Notes under the pieces: model-generated | The model's input: the letters and a program-made list of their open reading frames with translations, nothing else | Database searches by the model: none | Told to the model about the DNA's origin: nothing | From: Capitella teleta | Taxonomy: Eukaryota > Annelida > Polychaeta > Capitellidae | Assembly (NCBI GenBank): GCA_000328365.1 | Contig: KB291799.1 | Location: 185,207 to 249,206 of the forward strand | Length of the DNA stretch: 64,000 bases | Direction of reading: 5' to 3' | Program-made: the position numbers and the translations under genes | Shown here: positions 11,501 to 25,459 of the stretch, piece by piece | Numbering within the stretch: the first letter of the stretch is position 1 | Layout of the letters: the number at the start of each line of letters is the position of its first letter

Positions 11501-13433
11501 GCAAGGTGAATAACTTTGCGTTGACATCTAGTTGGATTTCATGTTTTCTATTTTTAGGATATAAAAGCACTTTGTTGGCGATCTGAAGAAGCTGTCACTG
11601 ACAAAGATCTTCTGAGCAAGACTTTGCATGATGCTGCGACGATGTGCGCCAAGAAAGCCGCTCAGGACCCTAGCGTGGACCTCAACGCGGTTCTTAGCCC
11701 AATATACCTGAGCATCATACACTTGCAGAAACAACTCAAAGAGTGAGTCATCAGCTAACTCATTTCTGCTAACAGTTTTTTATTGCAATTTTCGGGGTTT
11801 TTTTTTTTTTTTTTTTTTTCAATTTTCAGCTTACCGTCGGCTGTCTTAACTTGCGAGGCAGCTCTCAAAGAGCACCCTTCATTAACAGACGTATGGTTGT
11901 CCCTGGCTGCTCTGAAAGTGAGCGAACCGAATGGATCCACTGAGGTAATGTTTCTTTGTGACCTTCCTATGCCCTTCTCATGTTTTCACATTAGGTGCTC
12001 ACTCGTGCTTTGGATGCTATGCCCCATTGCGCTCACATTCATCTTGCTCTGGCGTCATATGAACTTGACCAGGGTGGATTTTCATCGATGGCTCTGCAAT
12101 ACCTTGAGTTAGCCATCTTGAATTTGTATGAAGATGAAAGTGAAATCGACCCATACCATTTGTACTGGTCAGTGTGATATTTTGCTTTTGATTGGATCTT
12201 CATTCTGTTTCTCTGCAGTCATTTGCTCAAACTCCCTACACCGTTAAGTTTTAAAGTGCCAAAACGCAAAGCTATTGCCACCGATGCAGTCATTCAGGCT
12301 CAGCTGCCATATCTCTGGCTGTGCTATGGGTTAGTGGTGCTGTCACATGAGAAAAACTAAACTCATTGTTTCAACAGCTTGTTACTTCGCTTACAAGACG
12401 AGAAACAGCAGGAGAGCGAGATATACCGCAGCGCCATAGCTACTCTGAGCTCTGCTGCTCATTTGCGAATTGTGTGGCGGAGGTTTTTATGTCAGGAAAT
12501 GCAGGGCTTCCAAGGGGGAGACCTTTCGCCTGTGCTGCGCCTTGTGATGGAGTGTGTGCAGGCTTTTCCTTCCAAGTACAGTGTTCCGTTCCATCCGTCT
12601 GCCTCATGGATCGACTACTCCTTCCACAACGAAGTCTTGGCGCTCTTCCTCAAATGTGCACCTTACGATTTACACGCAGATGTCTTCAACCAGCTTTTAC
12701 CACTGATGCCTCACAACGTTCATCTCATCCAATCGTGAGATTTCCTCTGATTTCAGGCAGTCATTTGGTTTCTCCTCATTTTCCTCAGGGCGTGTACGTA
12801 TTTCATCCAGCAGAAAGATTTGTCTTACGCCAGAGGCATCTGTAGCATTGCCCTCATGGATCACCCTGCCTGTCTGCCGTTGCACGCGATGTACGTCTGC
12901 TTTTTCTTAATTTTTCCATGTTCTTTTTCTCACCCCTAATCAAAGCATTATGCCTCTGATTCGGGTGAGTACGGACACTCTGTTATTGTGATATTGTGTT
13001 CTGTTGTCTTAGATGTGATGCTCGTGATCACTTGCACTCATTTCTTTCTACTTGCAGTCTGCTGTTTATTAACCAAAACCTCGATTATTCCTATGACCAG
13101 GTAAAAGCACTGCTGTCCTGTGTGTGTAGATTGTGTTTTGCTAAATGCTCATTTCCCAGATGAAAGCATTGTTTGAAGCTGCCCTCCAGAAGCTGCCCTT
13201 CCACCTGGGCTTGTGGAAAGATGTAATTTCTTCTTTTTTGTGTTTTTTTCTCTCCGGTCACCCTTTCCGTTATCCATTCCTTGCATCCTTCCTTCTTCTC
13301 TCCTTTCCATGTGCAGTACCTGAGTCTGGAAATCGCTCGTGGCACTGAAGCGGGGGTCAAACGCATCCTGCAGACGTGTCGGAAGAATGAGCTGCACGTC
13401 CAGCCCTTCATCTCCTCCGTGATGGGGAGATAG
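5514..13433 (+). CDS. ZFC3H1: Zinc finger C3H1 domain-containing protein (PAXT exosome adaptor)
   Basis: 29 exons, all phases agree, 1,754 aa (human 1,989): 5514-6078, 6156-6335, 6392-6417, 7089-7350, 7409-7488, 7553-7792, 7839-8036, 8089-8399, 8463-8637, 9018-9155, 9217-9672, 9725-9826, 9881-10116, 10171-10283, 10332-10430, 10482-10583, 10633-10810, 10859-11039, 11096-11284, 11338-11505, 11558-11742, 11830-11944, 11995-12167, 12219-12329, 12378-12734, 12789-12890, 13058-13100, 13160-13222, 13317-13433. ZFC3H1 links the MTR4 helicase to poly(A)-binding protein and feeds polyadenylated nuclear RNA to the exosome. Seen: acidic N-terminus EEGELSEDEVEV typical of the family, Arg/Pro-rich linker, the YVDLLLEYKQIQKQLE helix, coiled coils (about 500-800), one C3H finger C975-x7-C983-x4-C988-x3-H992 split by an intron, then helical TPR/HAT-like repeats (LWLHYLNTYSKRKGEDVLEMY) to the end. 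The intron after 10810 begins GC. The start ATG at 5514 is the first in frame. Confidence 0.95.
10811..10858 (+). other. GC-AG intron in ZFC3H1
   Basis: The intron starts GACAG|GCGAGT and ends TTTCAG|G. This is the only boundary that keeps the frame (ADR then YEAGIDSALNVL, matching the family). The nearby GT (CGA|GTAAAT) would give an immediate TGA. Confidence 0.75.
12946..12964 (+). other. Exon-like 19-base segment in ZFC3H1 intron 26
   Basis: A 19-base piece flanked by CAAAG on the left and GTGAGT on the right divides the 167-base intron into pieces of 55 and 93 bases. Included, it would shift the next exon into a TAA stop. It could be a regulated poison microexon or chance; no transcript evidence is available. 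Confidence 0.3.
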
Positions 13434-13800
13434 CAGTGGTGAGTATCGCTCTTTCAGCTCTCTGCACCAAGATGACATATCACAGGATTGAATATAAACG
13501 CCCCCCCAATGCAGCAGTCGCATCGTACATACACACTCTGCTTTGAGGATCTGTGCACTTAATTGCATGCTTGTTTGTGGTTTTGCGTGAGTGAATTACT
13601 CAGCCGTCCTACTCGTCTCACTAGTCACTCGTCCTGACTGCAGTTCACTTACATGATTGATATTCAAGGTTTTATTATTCTTACTTCGAGTTATATGATG
13701 CACGGCAAGAAGTTTGTGCGGATATTAGATATTAATTTGCTATATTAACCAACAAGAGACCAAGTTTTGTATATTTTTTTAATACGTTCTTCGAGCTTTA

Positions 13801-13806
13801 AATAAA
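13801..13806 (+). promoter_or_regulatory. Candidate ZFC3H1 polyadenylation signal
   Basis: AATAAA 368 bases after the stop codon, followed by AT-rich and then T/GT-rich sequence (TTTGTTTTCC). It is the first canonical hexamer after the gene. Confidence 0.5.
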
Positions 13807-16800
13807 AAAAGGTCATATATATATTATCGCCTCCATGATATGATTTTAATCTTTGTTTTCCCTTATCTGGTCTAGACCATGATGATTGAAGTTTGTTTAT
13901 CTTGTTTTTGCTTTGTAATCAACATTGAAATATATATATTCTGATGAATTACTTTCTGTCTTGGGTTTTCATTTCTGTCAACGAGGTGCTGTGTGGATCA
14001 CAAAGTTCAATACATCTGAATAATTACAATTTATTTCTCAAGGATGAATATTTGTTGAGAATTATTATTCTAAAGACCTGATCTTGCAGGAGACTGTTTG
14101 GAATGTGATGGAGAGTGGAAGTGATATTATATATAGTGAGTTGTGGGGGGACCTTTCCAATTTCCAGAGGTACCAACTTAGAGGAAGCTAGCTGGGTGAC
14201 ATCACTGACTGATTTCAGGACTTTTTAATAAAGAGCACCAAATGTTCTGGTAAAGCCGAGGATATTCATGTACTCATTTGGTGACGCTATGACTGAAACA
14301 CAACTATTTGACCATATTGGGATGAAAGTCCTGGGGATGCATGCTTATTATTCAATTAATTACTCGGCTTAGGAAAATCTAGGAATTAGACCAGGATCAA
14401 TTGTATCCCTCTGCTAATTTCTGATCCCAGTGACCACAGGTCCATTGCCTGCATGCCGGGTGAAATTCCATTTACATGTATACATGTAACTCGGAAGAAG
14501 AAATAGAATTTGTGGAAACCAAACTTTGCTACAGAAATTCTCTAAATTCCATATACATTGGCGGAGAACCATGTTGAAAGGACAAACGAAAGGTCGAGGG
14601 AAGGAAACAATATTGGATCCTCGATGAACTGAATGTCCTATATCATAGGAGAAGATTACATGTATTCAAATTCATGAGTATTAAAACGTATACTCATTAT
14701 TGACCCATTATGATTGGTGACCAATGGCCAGCGAAGCGTACTGAGCATTCAGGACGCCGGAGGAATGCGCACTGCACATCCATTGTCTCGGGTCAGCGCC
14801 CAGCTGAAGGGCATCTCCCCTTCCCCTTCCCTCAGAAGAAATAGCCATCAGTCTAAATATGACCTTCAGTGTCAAAGGTCAACGCTATAAATGGTGCGTC
14901 CATCCCACTCTCCAACCGCGCAGAAGAATTGCTCCGAATTCGCAATTGAAGTCACTCAGCGGAATATTCCACTTCACGCTCTTCATAATCTTCCGCGCGT
15001 CCCCTGAAGAAACCGACACAAGAAGCATGATTGGGTGTTTATTGAATACTCTTGATGTTGATAAGAGGAGACGATGGCGGAGTTCGACCCGCTTCATCTG
15101 CACAACACTGTCGCAACCCTAAAACGGGAGCTGAAATCGAAGCCACGCTGAGTGTGTAATGAATACTAAAAGCAGCGAGTTGGGCAAACAGAGCGCGCGT
15201 GGATTTGGGGCATCACCAGCAGAAGCCCTCCGTCTCATTACACCAATGTCAGTCAGACCTCAGGGCCCCTCGTAATCCGGGTTCACCGGCCCCGAACCCC
15301 ATCAGGGTTGAACCAGACGAAAAAATGGGTCGGCAACTTTGCGGAGAGGGCGACTGGCGCCTCTGCCTGACAAATATGTCACGAGCGCTGATGGTGTTCG
15401 GTTACACTTGGCATTTCTGGAGCCATCTGTCAGGAGTGGATGTCAGGAGGGCCCCCTGCTTCCACGGCGCCAACGCTGCAATTTAGGAGAAGGGGTTTCT
15501 TTGACCCGAGTGAAAGTCCTTGGTGCCTCCCTCGTCATCTCTTGTTGCGGTGTGCCGGCACCTGGGCCCAAACATACAGCTGTGCTTCGTATCTTCTGGA
15601 TGCGAAGCAACATCATCACATTATTCACGTGCATGCATCACAAGATTGGTCTGCTGTGTGGCCTATGGATCTAATACGTAATAACGTGGCATTGGCGCAT
15701 TGTTAATATATAATAAAATGTACGAAATAAAACGAAATAATGTTTTATTTGTCCATTTCGACAAAAGAAGCCATCAAAGTGAATATTGTGACAACTCATT
15801 ATTGGGATGGACACATCCCCTAGCCGCAGCACAGGGAATGTTGGACAATGGCGCATTGCAATGCAGAGAGTGATCCCGCCTCCGATTACCGATGTGAGTC
15901 GAACGAACGTACGCCAAACACCATAAAAGGACAGAACAAACAATGCGCATGCGCATCAGGATGATATAAGCGAATATCCATCATGGCATAAATGGTCTAA
16001 GTGGGAAAAGCAGTCTGTGGGATAGAAAAAAAAAACCCCGCTCGGGATAACTGTGATGAGTCAGCGCTGGATTAAGTTATGTCAGATTTGTGAGAGTTAT
16101 ACGTTCCTGGTCATAAATAACGGTGTTGGGGCGGATGAGCGCTTGACAGAGACCAGGACCCGGGCGGACGTGCGTGCGTCCGTGGAAGGAGCGGGCCCTT
16201 TGTGGGAGTGCTCGCCGCGGAATCACCCTCAAGAGAGGCGTCTTCCTTCCGGGAGAACACGCAGCATGGCCGCTTGACAATCGGCCATTTACGGAGCCTT
16301 GAAGGGCGCTATTAAGCCGACTGTTTCCTTAATATACATGTCCCGGTGATTGGAACTCGAGGGAGCAATTTTCTGCTCTGGCTGCTGAGCCATTGCAGAG
16401 ATAAAGATCCCTGACGGCGTAATATGATTTGCAGTGACGCTACTCTTGGTGGTTGCTTCATCGGAGCTTTTTGTGAGGGTCGGGGCAGCGCCGCCTCGTG
16501 GACCTCCGTCAAAATGATGCAATCTGATCTAACTCGGTGGTGCGCGAATTATAATACTCCTGCAATAGATGATTCATAACCGGATTGATCCGTGCATTGC
16601 TCATTGGTCATACATATGCGATCGATACCAGACCAAATGCAATGAATTATACACAGCATTACACGGTTTAATTCGCAGCTCTCAGTGGCCAGAGAGAGAG
16701 ACACGCATCGTATCCCCCCGTAGACGTCATGTGGAGACTATGTAATATACAGTTTAAGGTAACGATTATGACGAAACCTTATACAAATATGAGGCTCCAC

Positions 16801-18867
16801 TGTATACATGTAAGCCCTTCATGTTATGCGATTTTCCACAGATATACATGTATACCGATGATACAGGAAGCTAATCAAGATATCTATTTCACTTTTCTAA
16901 GCTCACATTACATGTATAAAGATCAAAGGCGAAATTGATCATTTGGTTTCGTGATTTCTCTTTGATCTCTTTGGATCTCAGATCAGCTTACGGCGTTGGC
17001 TGTTTTCTGGTTTTTCATTTTCAAGATGTCATTCGATTCCAATCCAAGAAGATGGGTTTTGAGGACACCTTGGAAAGTCATACATTGGCTTTGAGTTCCC
17101 GAAGGCAGCGAACCCGGTATTTCACGTTAGATAGCCAATCTGCATTGCTAACGTATAAGTGCGAGGCTGTCGCTTGAGATTGATGGCGTTGCATGCCATC
17201 GTTGATTCCGATACATAACCAAAGGGCTCGAGGGAAAACATCCCAACACGGTGGCTCACTTTGGTCAAGAGATTGCTTATTAAATCATCACCCGATTTGC
17301 CGCATTAAACTTGATAAAACAGGTCATACATTATTATTGTTCATGAATCAAAACATGGGATTTCCGATGGATCATTGATAAGTATGAACATTAGCATTCA
17401 CGACATCTACAATCTGCATTTCATTTATAACTTTATACAGTCACTATTGTATATTACTGTACATATATGCATTGACAATAGCATTGTGAATGATCACTAA
17501 GATTAATAGACCATACATCAGCAGTCCTATTCAATACATATATACTCCTATAACCCTGACTAAAATGACAAATCGTATGAAACAACTGCGGAGAACTTCG
17601 AGAAGATTATAATTAATATGTTTAAACAACCGGCCCTTGCTTTCTTCTGACACCCTTAGCACATACTATAGTAGGGTTCAGCCCAAATGGACGTTTGAGA
17701 ATCCGTAAAAGCCGAATTGCATATTGCTGTCGCAACACTTTCTTATTATTTCTTTTTTTGTAAACTCCAACCACGACACAGGAACCCACATCTTGCGCAC
17801 GTTACATACAGAGCTCAATTCGGAATGAGGGTTTGTTCTCTGTGTGCCGCGGTGGAACAAAAAGGAACCGACAACACGTTCATCATTTTGTGCAGGAAAT
17901 TGGGTATTTGACGAGTGTTTTGTTCCTCCGTTCTTTTTTCTCCCCATTTTAGCGTCAGAAGAAACACTGGCTACGTCATTGCAGTTGATGAGAGGGGAGC
18001 TTTGTCGAAGTGCCGACGTCTGTGCTTTCCCCTTTAGTAAATAGATAGTAAACCAAAGATGGTTGTGCTGGAGTCTACATCTACTAATCGCGAAGCAATG
18101 TCTTGCTTTGTATTAGCATTCCAAACTTGTACAATATGTGTACGATACATAATTGGATTCTGTTTAGAGTTGATTATAACTGATTGTGGCCATACCATCT
18201 GCATTACTGCTAGTATACCACATATGTAAGTTAAAGACGATTAATTCTGATAATCAATGACGTTTCTCCCTGTGAGATATGTGCACACTGGCGACTGGCT
18301 GGCATTTGCGCCCAAGGGACGATGGATGATGACATTCGCCTTTGGATTCGCGTGGACAGGATGGGCAACGATTCCATTCGTTGGGTTTCGATATCCCAAC
18401 GCGGTATGACAAACAGTCAGCATTGAGCTGATGGGCAACATGTATTTGCTTTCACCTACAATGGCGGCTATTGTGAAGCAGAAAGCCCGCGACAAATGAT
18501 GGGATATCAACAAAGACATGACTTGGAAATGAAAGCGCCGCCTAGGGACAGCTGCCTGGTGTAATGGGCTTCGGGAACAGCATGGGCGACCAATTGCCCT
18601 TGCAAAATTATCACATGATGGCCACAGCGCAGCGGATGGCAATTGGGGATGACCGTTCGGTTTATATCGGTGACTGAAGCGGGCTCATCCGCATTGGCCA
18701 ATATTGGGCGCGCATGTCCTATTAAAAGTTCTTGCGCGGGAAAAGTCGGCGTCTCAGTGTAAAGATGATTCAATTAGCTGACGGGTGACTTACCGGCGAC
18801 TTCAAGGCTTTTTGCAAATTGATTGCGTTGTGGTATTAGACGACGATGCGTGGATATAAATCAGTAT

Positions 18868-18938
18868 AGAGATGATCAGATGGAGGAGTCGCTCCGCCCG
18901 AAGCGGTTCCTAGGGATCATCCATCTGATGTCATCTCT
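18868..18938 (+). other. Hairpin of precursor-microRNA size
   Basis: The 5' arm AGAGATGATCAGATGGAGGA pairs with the 3' arm TCATCCATCTGATGTCATCTCT with one small bulge, plus an inner CCGC/GCGG stem; about 71 nt overall. Arm length, loop size and few bulges fit a pre-miRNA, but the arm sequence matches no miRNA family I know. It may equally be a chance foldback. Confidence 0.35.
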
Positions 18939-20904
18939 CTCTGCAAAGCAATGATGGGCGAGAACCTCAGATCCATTCATCAAATAATATTATGATCGAA
19001 CGTCCAATTGGATTAAAGAAGATCTCACATTCACTATGAGTACTCACAACAATTCGACAAGAGGAAGGAATAGGGCAAAGCAAAAACAAGTTGCATTATT
19101 GATCACATACAGAAAATCAAGAAGCAATCAGATTGGGAAGCAATTGCTTGATTAATATCCTATATTCTGGACATGGAATCGTGATGCAGGTCTATCAAGA
19201 CTCCAGTCCCTAGGGACCCATCATCAATCACGAAACTTCACCCTACCCTACACTCTGAATATATTGCATACTAGGTGGAACCAATCAAACATGTCATTAG
19301 TAATGCATCCTCTTATAACTAGTGCATTTATGCTGCTCAATAACTGGTGTTTCCGAAAGACCCAGAGAGCGTTTCAGATGACTCACTTTAGACAGACGTC
19401 CATCTCGGAGTCTGCCTCGCCCTTTTGAGGAAAGTGTCATTTTTATCGGGGCAATTTCTGCTAACAAAGCTGGCCCTTTTGTGTCTGTGTAGATGTCCTT
19501 TCTTGCGTCCTTGACCTTTGCACGTGTTTTCCATCTTACTTGTGACATTTATCTACATAATAAACTGTATTATATTCATGCTGAGCCTCCTAAGGAGTAA
19601 GTATGCTATATAAATGCACAATGAGGCCAATGAAAGCCTTGACGGACCCCCATCAACAAACGCCATCTGGGTTCTTTTGGTGCCCTTCCGGGCCACCTTC
19701 ACCTGAGCTTTCAGGTGATTAATTGCTGAACCAGGTGCTGCTCCATCCTGAAATCGACACACTCACGCAAAGCTTTAATACATGTACGCACATGCAATGG
19801 CAAACCAGGAAAGTAAACCATACGTAGGAATACTTCTCCCCTCTCCGCTTTTTTTTTCCTTCTTTTTAAACGTACAAGATAAGCATGTTCACCAGGAAGA
19901 ACTCACCCTAAAGAAACCGGGTACACATGAGTTAATTTAAGCAGAAGTTGATAAATATGAAATGAACACAACTCAATAGTGACCTAATTGCGTCCATTTT
20001 GTTTCCAACTTGTGTGCAGTGTGTCCAATAAGTTAACATTCATTTTACGCATCATGACACAACACACAGATCGGAATCACGGTGCATGACAATTGCCGCC
20101 GATCTTAGCCAATCCAATTTCGTCGAGTGATTCATTCGGAATCGTCTTGTTGCAATCCCTTGATCTCTGTCGCAATGCCATGCCAATGAGCCCCGGTTTT
20201 ATTGCTCAGCATGAGCTCCGCAGCTGAGATCGTTTGCCCACATTTGATTAAACATAGTCATCTGATAACATATCACTGCATCGGGAGGGCAAGGGAATGT
20301 TGAGCCAGCGGTCCCCAAAAGGAATCTCCGAGGAATGTGCCTCGATCCGTGACTCAGTTGCTGAATTTGAAGGCAGGGATTTTTTTTGGAAATGTCTAGA
20401 AGATAGTCTTGCACGTATAGGATCAATACATACAACTTTATCAGATAGCACTCGCAGTAAGAGGTAGATACAAACATTATGTCTCTATTGGTCCCGTTTT
20501 GTCCCGTTTAATTTCTAAAAGGCATAAGAGATCAGCGCGAATCACGAATCACAGCAGGTGCGACAGACTTCTATCGAGAGATTCTCATGTAAATGGCTTT
20601 CGTAAAAGCCTTTCTTCGCAGTCTTTTTAATGCGACACTTTTTTTCTATATTCCATAAATGCTAAGAGCAAGTCTGTTTTTATAGAACTTATGTGTTTAC
20701 TCAAGTGTTTACGGTGCGTGTATGTTCAATTCACAAAGCTTTTGAGAAAAGTATTATGTCTAACTGAATCTGATTGAACATCAAGGAATGCCATAGATAT
20801 GAGCTCAAAGTGTGCATTCGCTTTTAATTGCCCTGAGGGTCGATGTTACTGATCAGCATACAATGCTAATCGTACGCTGTATTCAAATCAAAATTTTCAT
20901 TCAG

Positions 20905-20942
20905 AAAAAAAAAGAAAGAAAAAAAAAAAAAAAAAAAAAAAA
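20905..20942. repeat. A-rich low-complexity run
   Basis: Poly(A) of about 38 bases interrupted by a few G. It could mark the 3' end of an old retroposed copy, but nothing recognisable precedes it. Confidence 0.7.
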
Positions 20943-23878
20943 TGTTACACAAAAGGGAAAATGATAATATATGGTATGGTAATGACTCGTGCATCCAAAT
21001 AATAATGTCTAAATGTATATGATAGCATAATGTATACGACAACATATAGATAATTATTCATTTATATAGCATTAATTGTACAATTATAAGATGTAGACTT
21101 GCATACTAGTAGGCAATCACCATTGCTATATATATATGTATGGGAGATGGCTGGTTTGGCATTGGACTGGGTGCCAATAGCAGCCTGTGATTCTCTACCC
21201 GTGCCGGGATTGAAGAGAGTGTCCACTGGGAATGGACGAGCCGCGAACGGGCGCAGAATTAGCTGTAACCCTATTAAGGAGAGGTGACTTGGTCAGGCAA
21301 ATTGTATTACATGATGTAGCCATGTATGAAATGACGCCCCCTCGAGACCAAAGCGAGGGCCGCGAGTGAAGTGAACCTGGGTTGATGGTCTCAGTGCCCC
21401 ATAACGCTTTTTGGAGGGTATACTTATTGCGTTTGTTGGTTGCGTGTGATGCAGTGTGGCCGAGGGGCTCCTAAATTGGCGAGTATAGTGATCCCTGGGC
21501 AGATGCAATGATATGCATTGAGGAGAATATCTGCATAGAAACAACCACCCACGGACGACATCCCTCTTTGTATCATAGAAGCTCAACATAAATGAAATGC
21601 AGGAAATATGGAAGAGTTAGCAGATGCATTTTATGACCATGTTCATGGCGGTGCATGCGTTGCTCAACCCTGATCGGCCGCTGTGCACGCACGCGATCAG
21701 CGTGGCATTGCTATAGATGAGGCTCATAAGTGGTGCTTGCATAATCCGCCCATTGTGAGCGCCGCACGGCGATCAGCGCAGGCCGCTGGATCTGCGCGAT
21801 GCCCTTCTCTAATTGCCCCCTTTGACATCGATGAGTCAGGCGTCCCAGAGTGCTTGAGATGCCATCACACTCGCTGCCCGCCCGACCACGCCCTTGTCCA
21901 TTCGTCATTGTCAAGATGAGCTGCTCGCGTTGCTGCCATCGTCGGCGCTATCTGCGGGAGACCCAATTGCTGTGATTAATTAGCGTTCTCTGTGGGTTCG
22001 ACTGCATTCCATCACGGGCCACTGGGACAAAACAGGGACTTCCTGCAAAAGCTGCTTTGTGATCTTGCATCGTGCATGCAGGCACGATACTCACGCGGAT
22101 CGCAATGTCAGAGAATCCTGCGAAGGAAGCTGTGTTAGGCCACCCACCGCCTTATAGACCGCAGGCTATGTCGTCTAGTGTGCACTGCAATTTACGTAGA
22201 TAGCAGAATTTGGCGATTGATCTGGTATTAATTGCGGTCCTGCATTTGCCAAAAACACTGCAATATTCATTATTGGGCTATAGGGCTACTGAACAAACAC
22301 AGACTCGCTATACATAGGGGCCTACATGAAAGGGACACAATGCACAATGACACAAATGCTTTTGGTCTATGGATCTTCATCTCTTTTCCTTTGATCTACA
22401 GTCCGTCCCGATGGTTGATAATTCACGTTGGGTCATTCGAGATGATTTATGCTCATCATTATATTGGGTAAATCCCAGATGTATGAGCCATACGTGAGCA
22501 TAAATGTGATTTCAACGCTAAATTCCTCGCACTTAAATGAACATGTAAATGAATTTGTGCCTTTGTTTGTCATTTTACCTTGTTCCTGACTTTTGTGGAG
22601 TTTCTTTATTAAATTTGTCCATTTATTGATTGTAAATGTAGGATATGCATAATAATCAGTACTAATCAGTTTTCAATTGAGTTTACGAGTCCTTCAGAAC
22701 ATATAATTAAAATGTGGACATCCAGTACTTTTCCATATCCGGCTAAACACAAAACATCCCGATAATGCGCTCGTATCTCGGACGTAGCCCGCCGATCTGT
22801 TATGTTTCAACAGCACGTGTAGAGTCACTGCAGTATATCTTGAACTCCATCAGATGCATAGAAGATGCAATCTTAATGATTCGATATAGCTAAGTGTAAG
22901 CCGACTATGCAATGTGGGTGCATCAATCTACTGGGTCATTGCATTTATTATCGGAATTGCACGACAGGATCTGAGTCTGACATCACGACATAATCCAGCA
23001 ATTACATAATGTTTACTCAGTGAAGTGGGTCGATCTTTCGGTCGGTCTTTCCCCTAAGAGTCTCAAACTGCTTGCTGAATTAACAATATCAAGCCACTCG
23101 TGTGAAAACCCTTAAACCTGTTTACTTTCGAATCAGGCTCACATGTTCATCAGCGTTATACGGTGACAGAGTGACAACTTCCGAATGCACCCTGCACGTC
23201 ATTACAAACAGTTGTGTTCGAATTTGCAACATCGAAGAGGGAGAATTCTCTCCTCCAATCCACTTTACCTTCAGAATTATTATGTTCAATACTCTTTGAT
23301 TATTGGCTGGCTGGTGCTGTTCGTGCGCACAGGTGAGACGTTCGATTCACAGGCCACGGCTCACATCAAGTCGTCGTGTAAATAGATACAACATTAATTT
23401 TTCAGCGGATTGCATTATACCTCATTATGTGTATTAAAACATGATGTCAGATGACATCAGTTGTGAAACAGGCACCAATCATAGAGTTATGAAGGTATTC
23501 ACAGCCATCGTATCTGTTATAATACATTATCCGTCGTTCTCAGTAATACCTCAGTACGTGTGTACAAATACCAAAGTAATAAATACCAGTTATGTTATCC
23601 AGTTATGACGTCATTCTCTCAGCTTTTCAGTGACTGACTGGAGATCTAAAACTACTAGTATAGGATAGAGGCCCGTCAAGGCAGCTCTATACTCCCGCGT
23701 GTACATGCATTGGTTGTTTAATTATTCTTCTTTGATTAAGGACGCCGTCTGTAGCTCTTTTATTTCAGAATGGATGGATCAGGGTTGAAAGGAAGAAAGA
23801 AAAGATAAAAAAAGATACACTGCAGTTATTTTAATAATAAATACCACAACCTCTGCTGGTTTTTTTTGCCAAAGGCTG

Positions 23879-24079
<201 letters not shown>

Positions 24080-25309
24080 GCGTAGGTTGATACATTCGGA
24101 TTGATCGTTGATCATTTGCAGCTCAGGTGATTAATTGGTGAGGAGATATTTGAGTGTTAACATGGCACCACTGCCAAGAAACCGAATTTCAGCTAGCCCA
24201 AAGCATTAATCCCACAAGATGTCTTAATTTCTCGGTTGCACAATTCACAACTGACTACACCGATGACGCGACCGCATAGTAGTGATCTGATTTAGAATAC
24301 TGAGCGTTATGATTCTAGTTTAGAAATGAACTGAACAAAATTATTCAGTTCTCGCGAAAGAAATCTCCTCATCTAATCATGCACTAAATCCACTCTGAAT
24401 AGTTCTCAATTATGCGTCTTGTGTCTTCATTTATGAACAGTCAGAATTTCGCTCATTGATAAAACAAGCGAAAAGGACTCGCCACTGGTTACCATGGCAA
24501 GGATGAAACAAACGAACGAATTCGAGTATTGCAGAACAAGAGAAAAGCAATAGAAACTAAATTTGTATAAGCCATTTTCCTTCGTGTGAAACACGGATTG
24601 TGCGTTGAACGCCATGAAAGTCGTTCTTCATAATTAGTGTCAAATAATGAAATTATGATGGCTTATGATCTTTAGCCTCGGATTGAGTGCGTTATGATGA
24701 TTGACGTATACCAGTACTTAAATAAATAACATCACTGGATGTTCGATGTCATCGAATTGTCATAGTTCATGAAAATTACGTCATAGTATCGTGTAAATGA
24801 TCACCGGTTCACCAGGGTTATAATCAGAATTTGAGCAAAGTTAACAACAAGGCCATAAATGGATACTTGTGTGTAATTTCTGATTAAGGGCACTTGTATT
24901 CACTATTCAACGAACGAGAGCAAAGTCCGCACAATCAATGAATTCAAACGACCACTGTTGGATATTCAGCACCGCAATCGCTAGCATTGGATGCCGCTAC
25001 GCCATCAATTGATTGGATTCCTGACTTCTTGTGATCCAATTTTATGACAGCTTCCACTTCAAACTTCCTTCGTTGATCAGCTCCTCATCAGAGCAACGGC
25101 GAGAGTAGATTATAAGAACGAGCAAAGCTTGTAGTTGGGTAAACAGCCGTCCCATTTAGATTAATGCAATTACTTGTGTTTACCAGCAGTCAGCCTGAGC
25201 TGTTGCTCGCCGCATAGAAGCGATTCGCCGACCGCTGAAGCGAGGAGCGCGCGAGTAGCTTGCTCTGAAGTTGGAGGCAGCAGCAGCGACTGAGGCGGGC
25301 AGCGTCGCT

Positions 25310-25315
25310 TATAAG
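25310..25315 (+). promoter_or_regulatory. Possible TATA element of F-spondin
   Basis: TATAAG, 150 bases before the F-spondin ATG, just after a GC-rich CAG/GCG stretch. Spacing would give a 5' UTR of roughly 120 bases. Weak match, position-based only. Confidence 0.25.
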
Positions 25316-25459
25316 CAAGCGTGCATCTACGGTGCGAACAGGTTCCTTCGACGGAGCGCATTGCAACAGAGCTGGTTGGCAGACCTAATGGTGCTGGATT
25401 AAAGTGTTGTGCTATTAGCATTGACAGGAAAGCCTCTTGGCTGACCAGACCTCTTCAAC

